The notes below the pieces were generated by a model that made no database searches, was not told the DNA's origin, and was given only the letters and a program-made list of their open reading frames with translations. The position numbers and the translations under genes were made by a program. Of a DNA stretch of 64,000 nt, positions 55,541 to 64,000 are shown piece after piece. This DNA is from Prionace glauca (taxonomy: Eukaryota > Chordata > Chondrichthyes > Carcharhiniformes > Carcharhinidae), in NCBI GenBank assembly GCA_037974335.1, contig CM075760.1, forward strand, positions 43,714,103 through 43,778,102. Reading direction: 5' to 3'. Numbering within the stretch: position 1 is the stretch's first letter; every line of letters starts with the position of its first letter.

Positions 55541-55594
55541 ACCGAACTGAGAAGCTTGTCTTTGGCAAAGGGACCAAACTCACTGTGGAGCCCA
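55541..55594 (+). CDS. TRDJ: TCR delta J segment 2, separated from its RSS by a LINE
   Basis: Encodes EKLVFGKGTKLTVEP with an intact FGxGT motif and phase-1 donor GTAAGT. No RSS can lie directly upstream, because LINE sequence begins at 55540. The old signal is expected left of 54643, where a nonamer-like ATATTTTGT (54591-54599) but no clear heptamer is seen. The segment is probably unable to rearrange. Confidence 0.8.
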
Positions 55595-55599
55595 GTAAG

Positions 55600-56635
55600 T
55601 CCTCAACAATCTTCCATCATAATCTATTTACAGTAGGATGACAATCAATATTTACAGTTCCAAACATGTGACCAATTCGTGTTTTTTTAAAATAAGTACA
55701 GATTTAAAGGAGGCGATGTAATACAATGGCCATTCATACTTTGCGGAGGTGTTGCGGTACAGTGGGCTAAAATCGCTGCCTCTGAGCCAGAAACGCCGGG
55801 TACGAGTCCCTACCCTAGGCTCTGATGACCAAGGAAGGTGGGAAAACAACGCTGCTAAAGATTGGGACTGAGAGAGTGACTCCTGCTCAGCCAGGCTTGA
55901 TATATAGTATGGCTCTCTCACGCTTTCAGCGCTTCACAACAGTCTAGTGACATGTTCCAGAAATAGCTATCACTGAAGGCAGAGGAATCCTGCCTAACTG
56001 CACCGTTAGGTGAAGGGAGGCAATTTGGCTTCTAATTTGGACTTGGATGTGCATAGACCTGTAGAATTTTATAAGATGCATTGTTCCTCTCTTGGCAATA
56101 GATATTTTTTAATGTTTATATTCGCTCATCATGGCAGTTGTGGAGGCTCCCACACACATTGGTGAATATGCCGATCCTTGTTGTATATATTGGTTGGAAT
56201 CTGAATGAGCTGATGCAGTTGTAGCTTTCTGCTGATAACTAGTCACAGTGCTCATTGCTATGACAGTACTTAGAAACTCACCTTTGCCTGCGGGAACCAA
56301 CTGAATGTTGTGCCAAATAGGTGCCAGCTGATTTATCTCTACTCTTCGATGGATATTTCGGCTGAATCCGTGTCTGGCGAATGGTGACAAAAGCGAAAGT
56401 AATGCTTAAAATTAAAAACAAGCTGTTAGATAGATTAATGCATCATTAGATATTTAGTTAGAACGGTAGCGATCCAAAGGATATAATCAGTAAATTCGTA
56501 GATGACACACAAATTGCTGGTGTGGTAAATAGCGGGGTGGAAAGCCTTACATTGCAGATCGATATAGAAGGACTGGTCAAATGGACAGCACAGCGCAAAA
56601 TTGAAAATTATATGTCCAGAGAGGCATTTATGTAC
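55600..56635. other. J-J interval, largely unassigned
   Basis: A tRNA-like SINE head may lie at 55745-55850 (GTTGCGGTACAGTGGGCTAA, GGGTACGAGTCCC). Otherwise nothing recognised. Confidence 0.4.
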
Positions 56636-56639
56636 ATAC

Positions 56640-57060
56640 AGAGGGTTTCAGCGCTCTCTGGCTTTTCAAATATAATCTGCCATTTATTATGATCATTGTT
56701 GTTCATCCACTCAATAGACAAATCCTGCTTTTTCCCAATAGCGTTTGATCTCATTCGTCCAAGTGCTATATCCAGCTGCTTCTTGAATAAATTCAGTCTT
56801 TTGGCAACAACTATTTCCTGTGGTAATGAATTTCACAGGTTCGCCACTCTTTGGGTGAAGAAATGTCTCCTCACTATAATCCTAAATGGTCTACGCTGAA
56901 TCCTCAGAACCTGATCCTGGACTGCCCCACCATCGGGAATATTCTCTCTTCATCTACTGTGTCTTGTACTGTTCGAATTGTATCAGCCTCTATGAGATCC
57001 ATTGTCATCCCTTTAAGTCTCCCCAATGTATAAAGGCGAAGTCATGCCTCATAGTTTCAT
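56640..57060 (-). repeat. CR1-like LINE tail
   Basis: The ACTCTTTGGGTGAAGAAATG block at 56847 matches the copy at 12763-13130. Diverged. Confidence 0.55.
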
Positions 57061-57194
57061 AGTCTCCTTTATTAAGATTCAGCACAGTAGTCTCCGAGTC
57101 AACTGTGTCACTCCCCATCTCGGTATAAAAAAAAACTCTCATGTTATGTTCACTCATCCCCAAGGGGTCTCACACAGCTAGGTTGACAATTATG

Positions 57195-57485
57195 ACCTTC
57201 TCACTGGATTATTAATCCAGGAAATCAACTAGTGTTCTTGGGTCCCTGCGTTCGAATCCCACCACGGTAGAGGGTGGAATTCAAATTTAATAATCTGGAA
57301 TTAAGAAAACACTGTTGATGATGAATGCAACTGTTGGAATAAACCCATCTGGTTGAGGCATGTCCTTTACAGAAATACATTTGCCATTCTGATTTAATCT
57401 GGCCTCCATGTGCAATTTGGTTGACTCTCAAGGGCAATTGGGAATGGATAATAAATTCTGGCCAGATAACGGTGCCCATTTCCCA
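57195..57485 (+). repeat. SINE family II copy
   Basis: Box B-like GCGTTCGAATCCCACCACGG, the body with TGAATGCAACTGTTGGAA and a tail CCCATTTCCCATGAATAAAT. The best copy of this family in the window. Confidence 0.75.
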
Positions 57486-57489
57486 TGAA

Positions 57490-58090
57490 TAAATAAAAAT
57501 ATCTCTCTTTTGGAAAATGAGCCCGAGTAACTGTTGATTCAACTAAATGTAAACACATCTTTCAGACTCGACATGTCTGTTTCCCTCTTCGAAATCTAAC
57601 AGGATTATGGCAATAAGAACAGATAATTCTGGTAAAAAAAAATCCCAGCAGGTCAGGAAACATCTGTAAGGAGAGAAAGATTAGCTATCAAATTAGATAT
57701 TATCCGTTGAATTGTATTTATTTTCTACCAGATGTTGAGGCGTCACGGGCAAGGCCATGTTGCAAATTTCTGTAAAGCCAATTGAGAGGTTGGCAGAGCA
57801 GGAGAAAAGGGCTGAATGGCCTTCCCTTGTTACCTAACAACAGTTCAGAGGCAAAGTATATTTGTTGCAGCGGGAGGACGTGGATTGTTGTATTTGACCA
57901 ATGACGACCTCGGCTCAGAAATTCTTCACGTTGGTAAAATCCTAGAGCATCCAAGAAGGCCATTCGGCCCACTTAGCCTGTGATGTTGGGGAGGGATAAG
58001 GTATGAAATATCTGTTATCTGCAGCTAATCAGTGACTGTCCCAAATTTGTCTTTGCCGTGAATTGTCTGAAATCTAAAACAGCTTTCTCA
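57490..58090. other. J-J interval, unassigned
   Basis: Short dispersed-repeat piece near 57635-57680 (CAGCAGGTCAGGAAACATCT) and a possible LINE tail near 57780-57980. No coding segment seen. Confidence 0.4.
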
Positions 58091-58096
58091 ATAGAA

Positions 58097-58124
58097 GGTT
58101 TCTGTCTGAACAATTGTTACTGTG
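58097..58124 (+). promoter_or_regulatory. 12-RSS of delta J 3
   Basis: Nonamer GGTTTCTGT (58097-58105, 8/9), 12-bp spacer, heptamer TACTGTG (58118-58124, 6/7). Confidence 0.75.
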
Positions 58125-58174
58125 CTATGAAAAGCTAACGTTTGGCAGCGGCACCCAGGTGACAGTTATACCAA
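58125..58174 (+). CDS. TRDJ: TCR delta J segment 3
   Basis: Encodes YEKLTFGSGTQVTVIP and ends in phase 1 at GTGAGT. The FGxGT motif is intact. The end reads VIP instead of VEP, so an alpha-type J cannot be excluded, but its place between VEP-type J segments favours delta. Confidence 0.82.
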
Positions 58175-58199
58175 GTGAGTGTGAAGTCAATGTGCTTTT

Positions 58200-58930
58200 T
58201 TATTCTTTCACTCCACATCTCCTCTGTGATCTAGTTTTCTGTTGTAAGTAGTCTAATCAAGTTGGGCAGAGTGCCAATATAATATGTGGCAAGCAGGCGA
58301 GGAGATTGTTAAGTTTTGAGTCAGTTTAGATCTAGCTCAGCTTACCCAGGCATTAGAGGTACATTGGAAAGGAGTTGGGACTGCAAGCCTCAGTAATTAG
58401 GTATTGAACTGAGAACCAGATTTGTGTCCTGTGAAGGGGACAGGAAGATTCCAGTCAGAAAGTTGATTTAAATGAGAGAGGGGAGACAGATAAGCATCAT
58501 TGTTCTGTTTAAACTGTTGTAATTGTGAATTACACAAGATTTTCATTCTCTTGGTGAAAATTAAACTCTCCTCATATCAGTCCCATATTCTTTGACTATG
58601 AATCCCGGTGCTGGACCCTGCCGCCATCCTGCATCTACCCTGTCTAATCCTGCATTATGGGTTTTAGTGAGATCTTCTCCTCCTGCCTTCCTTCTTCCGA
58701 ACCCCAAACAATAAAATCCTAACCAACTAAATCTCCCCTCATATTTCAGTCTTGCCACTCCAGAATCTGTCCGGTGACCTTCCCTCCACTCCCTCTTCAG
58801 CAAGAACATCATTCCTGGGATATTGTTTTACATTTGTTTCAGGACGTAATAATGAACCAACCGTGGAAGCAAATCAAATCTCAAAAACCTTAGCACGAGA
58901 AACAATCCTTACATTGCTGTTCATGTGGGT
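58200..58930 (-). repeat. J-J interval with a LINE tail remnant
   Basis: 58560-58830 on the minus strand reads like a worn CR1-type C-terminus (RRAGGEDLTKTHN-like spacing). The rest is unassigned. Confidence 0.35.
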
Positions 58931-58934
58931 ATGT

Positions 58935-58962
58935 CGAGTTTGTACCATCTGGTATTACTTTG
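58935..58962 (+). promoter_or_regulatory. 12-RSS of delta J 4
   Basis: Nonamer CGAGTTTGT (58935-58943, 6/9), 12-bp spacer, heptamer TACTTTG (58956-58962, 5/7). Weak, but the spacing is exact. Confidence 0.5.
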
Positions 58963-59022
58963 CAATCTATGCAACCAGAAAGCTTACTTTTGGCAGTGGA
59001 ACCAAACACACTGTAGAACCCA
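58963..59022 (+). CDS. TRDJ: TCR delta J segment 4
   Basis: Encodes ATRKLTFGSGTKHTVEP with phase-1 donor GTAAGT. It is the last J seen; the constant region should lie beyond 64 kb or in the unassigned DNA that follows, where I saw no C exon. Confidence 0.82.
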
Positions 59023-59489
59023 GTAAGTTAACCTGTTCTCTGCGTTTTGCGTCTGGTTATCGTTTAAGAAAGTAATGTCCGATTTTAACACACCTGTAAA
59101 GAATCTGTATCCTGTAATAGCAGCTGTTGAGTTGATTGGGAAGGACAGGAGGCGAGGCGGGGGGTGAGTGGGCGGGGGGAGAGTGAAAAATTAAATTGTC
59201 TTCTGACAACTCTGTAATAGAGTTTACAAACAACAAATTATTAGACTCCTACAACGATGGAAGAGACCATTAATCCCATCGCTCTTGCTTCGATCAATTT
59301 ATTTGAAATTACTCCACGTGCTGGGGAGGGACTTGAGCTAATTTCTTCAGGAATTAGCCTGTGTCTCTGTGCTGCTAACTCTGCAACAGAACCAGATGTC
59401 ACTGTGACTATTTTTTGTCTTGTGGGCTCTATGAAAGAATTAATATTCAGTGCCACCACCCAGCACCTTTCTTCACCTATCTTACAGAG

Positions 59490-60010
59490 AAAGATAGAAA
59501 ATAGGAGCAGGACGAGGCCATTCGATCCTTCGACCTCTGCCATTGGACACGACAGCGGCTGACCCTAAAACTCGGCACCATACCAACCCTCTCCCCATAA
59601 TTCTTGGCACCTTTAGAGTACAGTAATATATGTCCATTTAAAATATATTCACTGGTTTGGCAACCACAAACTTCTGTAGTAGAGAGCTACAATTTCACGA
59701 GCCTCTGAGTGAGGACATTTTTCCTCATCTCAGATTTAAATGTCAAACCCTGCACACTGAAACTTTGATCCCTTTTTCTAGACCCCACCCCGCCAAAGGA
59801 AACAACATCCCTGCATCCAGTCTGCTCATCTCTGCTAGAATTCTATATGTTTCAATGACATCGCCTCGCATGTTCCAAACTCCAGTGAATGTAGATGCAG
59901 TCATCCCAGTCTCTCCTAAAAGGACAGTCACGCCATTCCAAGAATCAGTCTGGTGTCAGTCAAGAATCAGTACTTTACCTACACACTTTATATTGCAAGT
60001 GCATGTTTTA
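59490..60010 (-). repeat. LINE 3' part, diverged
   Basis: The minus strand shows a CR1-like tail (GAGGTCGAAGGATCGAATGG) and C-terminal spacing with NMRGDVIETYRILAEMSRLD. An older family than A or B. Confidence 0.55.
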
Positions 60011-60850
60011 TTCGATAAGGAGACCAAAACTGCACTTAGTATTAGATTTCATCAAAAAAGGCTGCATTTAGGAAATGTCTTAATGGAGGAAAGTGAGGCA
60101 TTAAATGGCAAAATATTTCCTGATTTCTCTCCTGAAAGTCTTAAACATTAAACATCGTCTAAAATCCCATTTGCTGAAACCGTGGACTCCCCAACCAACA
60201 GCCAATGTTCCTGTTTATCAACCCTCTCCGTTTGGGAATGATTAAGTCACTCCTTAAATAAATTCCTGCATTTTAGAGTGAACTATCATCTACACTATTA
60301 ATCGAGTACTATCACCCTGCATAGAGTATACAGAGTAACATTCTTTCTCCTTCTGCTCTGTTTGAGGATTTTTTAAATGCTGAGTTTTAATTTTATGAGA
60401 AACAGAACAGAAATGTTGCCAGTTCTGATTATGAACTCTCCTTTATTTCAATCATGATCTCAGATCTTCACGTTAAAACATGAATATTAAGCACCGAATA
60501 TATTTTGCGGTGGCTCAGTGTTTGTGCATTTTGTCTTCTTTCCCTATCCAAAGAAATTGAATAAAGACATTCATTGATTGTTCCTTACTCTTAGCATATG
60601 GACATTTATAAACAACATAGTTCTTTGATTTTCAAATTTATGGTGTGTTAAGTTGCATTTCCCTGCACTGAAAACATCCACTAGTTTTATCCATTCACAA
60701 AATACTAATATTTCTTTGAAAATTGATGCTTCCAGTGATGCTGCTTACATTGTTGCTCTTTTTTGGTCTCAGTTTCAAACTAGCATATTCAGCATTCTAT
60801 CACATTCTATCACATTGTCTTAATAAATGTAAGTAATCTGCATATCATTC
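60010..60850. other. No recognised feature
   Basis: AT-rich DNA with no TCR constant exon, J or repeat end that I can name. Confidence 0.45.
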
Positions 60851-60854
60851 TGTA

Positions 60855-60950
60855 CGTGTGTGTGTTTGTGTTTATATCTGAGTGTGTGTGTGTGTTTATG
60901 CGTGAGTGTGTTCGAATGCCTGCACGCCTCTATGTCCATACCTGTCTGTG
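60855..60950 (+). repeat. TG-rich low-complexity tract
   Basis: GTGTGTGTG runs with interruptions. Confidence 0.75.
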
Positions 60951-61059
60951 TGAGTATCAGCGGCGTATACATGTATTCAAGTCTCGAAGTAACATGGGAG
61001 CAGATATAGGTCATTTGGCCCATGGAATACACTGTCTGCTGTGATAGTGGAGTCGGACA

Positions 61060-61710
61060 CTTTAGGAACTTTCAGGCGGTTATTGGATAGTCACATGGAG
61101 CAAGTAACTTAGACAGGCACATGACTGGGTTGGAGATGGGTGGATATGGAAGATTGTTTTAAATAAGGGTCATTAGCTTTGGGGCGTCCCTGGTAATGTA
61201 AATGGCTATGGTATGATTTTTTTCCTCTTTTCATTCACAGGTTTTAAGTCAGTCCACCTCGTGTCCAATGAGGGGCATACACGCGATGGGTCGTACTGGG
61301 GCTGCTCTTGGTTATCGAGATTGGCCTAGTGCTTCATGTCGTTAGTGTCTGCCTAAACTGGACCAGATACTGGGCAAGACGACAGCTCAGTGACTATCAC
61401 TGATTGCTGTGCAGACACATGGATTTGGGCCGGTGACTGTGGAAGTTTGCGCAGTCTCCCCGTGCTTGCGTGGGTTTTCTCCGGGTGCTCCGGTTTCCTC
61501 CTACACCCCAAAGATGTGCTGTTAGACTCATTGGCAGGAATAAATTGTCCCTAAATCTGTTTCCCTCGATCTGGATGGCCATAACACATTAGACATGGGT
61601 CGTGAGTGGAGAGGGGGACTGGTGGTGTTGAGATGGCGGCGTGGGCTCGTTGGACTGAAGGGCCTGTTTCCCGGGCCGCTTTTGTTCTTTGTTCTTTGTA
61701 CTAGAATGAT
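61060..61710 (+). repeat. Dispersed repeat, family D, inverted copy
   Basis: Reverse-oriented relative of 45225-45975, including ACTGGACCAGATACTGGGCA and the end GCTTTTGTTCTTTGTTCTTT. Better kept than the copy at 45 kb. Confidence 0.65.
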
Positions 61711-61719
61711 AGGGACAGG

Positions 61720-62240
61720 GATAACGTGATCTTGGGTTTAGACTTAGCTAGGCACAACATTGAGAGCCGAAGGGCCTGCATCGTGCTGTACTGTTCTATG
61801 TTCTATGGTACTGATCAAACATGCAAACTGATCTTGGTGCACTCACACGCACCAACCCACAAAAAAAAACACACATACAGACACTCACACAAATGCATAC
61901 AAACTAATGTGCACACTCACGTTCATATTTTGTGGCAAATAAACATAGTATTTGCTTTCCTCATTGTTTGCTGTGCCTGCATGCAAATTTTTAGTGACCA
62001 GGTCTCTGTGGAAGTGCTTTCCTTTCAACCTCACACCATTTAGGAAATACTTTATACTTCTGTTTTTTGTTTTGTTTCCGACCATAGTTGATAACTTAAT
62101 ACTTAGTCACTTTTTATCCCATCTGCCATGTCTGTGTGCATTCACTCAGCCGGTCCAAATCTCCTTGAAACGCCATTGCGTCCTCATCTCCGTAATGCCT
62201 GTGCCATCAGCATGGTGTGAATAGTTAAATTTGGTCTCCA
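61720..62240 (-). repeat. LINE internal fragment, diverged
   Basis: Minus-strand blocks such as the RT C-terminal region around 61930-62180, interrupted by CA-rich simple sequence near 61860. A paralogous stretch follows at 62455-62870. Confidence 0.45.
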
Positions 62241-62454
62241 CTTCAAGTTTCTGAGTATGTTTCAGCCTCTGTGCTTGTTTTTGGGCATGTACGTTTCTCA
62301 ATACCTCAGTCTGTGTGTCTCCGTGTGTCTCTAAATCTGTGTGCGTGTCTGTTTTTGTGTGTGTACACGCATGTGTACAAGCAGACACATACGCCTGTAT
62401 GTGTCTGCTTGTCTGTGTGACTGTCTAGGGCCATGCAAATGTACTTCATTCTCA

Positions 62455-62521
62455 AAGGAACATAAGGGCAGGAGTAGGCAATCTGGCCCGCAAATAGTGC
62501 TCCAACATTCAAACAGTTCAT

Positions 62522-62555
<34 letters not shown>

Positions 62556-62870
62556 TACACACGTGTACACTCATATTCCTATTTTGTTAGACAAATATGT
62601 AACATTCGTTTTCCATTTTCTTGCTGTGCCTCCATGTTAGCTTTTATTGTCCCATGAACAAGGACACCCCCTTCTCTATGGGAACAGCTCTGTCCAATCT
62701 CACACCACTTTGGAACTAATCGGCCTTTCTGATGTATTTTTTTCTGCCAGAGAGGATAACTTCCCACATATTCAGATTTTATTCCATCTGCCATGTTTTG
62801 CCCATTGACTCAGCCTGTCCCAAATCCCTTCAAGTCATTCATGTATCCGCCTCCTCATTAAGTGCGTGTC
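62455..62870 (-). repeat. LINE internal fragment with (CA)n
   Basis: Starts with an AACATAAGGGCAGGAGTAGG end like family A, but the body resembles 61720-62240. A (CA)n microsatellite occupies about 62522-62550. Confidence 0.5.
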
Positions 62871-63019
62871 AGCACCAAGATTGGGAATATTTTATTTGGT
62901 CCCCAAATCCAGCCTGTATGTGTTTGTGTGTGGTTCTGTGTATGTGTGTCTCCCAATGTGTCAGTGTGTGTCTCTCTGCATGTATCTGGGTATGACTGCC
63001 TCGAGGTGCATGTGTGTGT

Positions 63020-64000
63020 GTCATAGAATCATAGAGGTTTACACCATGGAAACAGACTTTTGGCCGAAATTGTTCATCCCGCCTTTTTTTAAGTCCGAAG
63101 CTAATCCCAATTGCCTGCATTTGGCCCATATTCCTCTATACCCATCGTACCCATGTAATGGTACAAAAGACAAAATTGTACTCGTCTCTACTAATACCTC
63201 TGGCAGTTTGTTCCAGACACTCACCACCCTCTAGGTGAAAAAAAAATGCCCTTCTGGACACTTTTGTATCTCTCTCTCTCTCGCTCTCTCTCTCTCTCAC
63301 ACACACACATACACCTTAAACCCATGCCCTCTAGATTTTGAATCCCCTACCTTTCGGGGAAAAAGAACTATTGACTATCTAGCTGATCTATACCCCTCAT
63401 TATTTTATATATGTCTATGAGATCACCCCTCAGCCTTTACGCTCCAGAGAAAAAAGTCCCAGTCTATCCAACTTCTCCTTACTGCTCAAAGCATCAAGTG
63501 CCAGTAGCATCCTAAAAAAAACATTGTTCTGCACTCTTCATAGTTTAATGATATATTTTCTATGATAGAGTGGCCAGAGCAGTATTCAATATTGCTTTGT
63601 CAATGCCTTGTGCAATTTCAACAAGACGTCCCAACTCCAGTATTCAATGTTCTGACCAATGAAAGTAAGTTTGCCGAATGCCGTCATCACCACTCTGTCC
63701 ACCTGTGAATTCAAGGAACTCTGAACTTATGCCCCTAGATCTCTTCGTTCTGTAACTCCTCCCAAAGCCATACTATTAACTGAGTAAGTCCTACCCTCGT
63801 TCAATCTACCAAAATGCCTCACCTTTCATTTATCTGAGTTAAACTCCATCTGCCAGTTATCAGCCCACTGGCCCAATTGATCAAAATCCCACTGCAATCA
63901 GAAATAACCTTCTTCACTGCCCACTATGCCACAAATCTTGACGTCATCTGAAAACTAACTAACCATGCCTCCTATATTCTCATCCAAATTATTAATATAG
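63020..64000 (-). repeat. CR1-like LINE, family C, 3' part running off the window
   Basis: On the minus strand the 3' end block lies near 63030-63075, then VWNKLPEVLVETSTILSF and earlier RT blocks up to the window edge. A (CT)n(CA)n tract at 63270-63310 lies inside it. Confidence 0.75.

Noticed and set aside
55581-55587. CACTGTG heptamer inside delta J 2
   Set aside because: It encodes the LTV of the J core; there is no nonamer at 12 or 23 bp, so it is coding sequence.
59030-64000. TCR delta constant exon near the right end
   Set aside because: I looked for the Cys-Trp-Cys Ig pattern and a TM with basic residues after the last J and found none; only repeats and AT-rich DNA.

Overview
The window looks like nuclear DNA of a cartilaginous fish, most likely a shark. 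It carries NAR-type V segments paired with leaderless TCR delta-like V segments, an arrangement known only as the doubly rearranging NAR-TCR of sharks. It also has delta-type J segments, an IgM-type transmembrane exon, and a dense load of CR1-like LINEs, Penelope-like elements and tRNA-derived SINEs. I see no bacterial or organellar features.

Layout. (1) 3.6-7.85 kb: NAR-TCR cassette 1, with promoter, leader, NAR V, J and supporting delta V (SDV). Its NAR V appears already joined to a D in the germline. Its SDV recombination signal (RSS) has been amplified into a tandem array. (2) 11.7-12.8 kb: an isolated TCR V segment on the minus strand sits back to back with cassette 2, a NAR V pseudogene cut off by retroelements. 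(3) 16.9-17.6 kb: an orphan immunoglobulin heavy-chain transmembrane exon followed by polyadenylation signals. (4) 20.6-27.4 kb: a two-exon GPR139-like receptor gene with one frameshift. (5) 28.7-32.9 kb: a nearly full-length CR1-like LINE on the minus strand. (6) 33-49 kb: repeat-rich DNA with three minisatellite-like tracts, Penelope-like elements, a Ty3/gypsy fossil and two CpG-rich islands without a recognisable gene. (7) 49.8-53.3 kb: NAR-TCR cassette 3, the best preserved, with leader, V (23-RSS), D (12-RSS on both sides), J (23-RSS) and SDV. (8) 53.5-59.0 kb: four delta-type J segments with 12-type signals where a signal is found. No TCR constant exon is visible; it is expected beyond the right edge.

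How the parts work together. In cassettes 1 and 3, NAR V, D and J join by IgH-style 23/12-12/23 signals. The finished exon ends in a phase-1 splice donor and can splice directly to the phase-1 acceptor of the leaderless SDV. The SDV is joined separately to a delta J by a 23/12 pair. The product would be NAR V - SDV - C delta, an Ig-like single domain carried on a TCR chain. Each half has an unpaired cysteine, which could link the two V domains. Exon calls were made by reading splice sites, RSS spacing and reading frames by eye; no database search was run.
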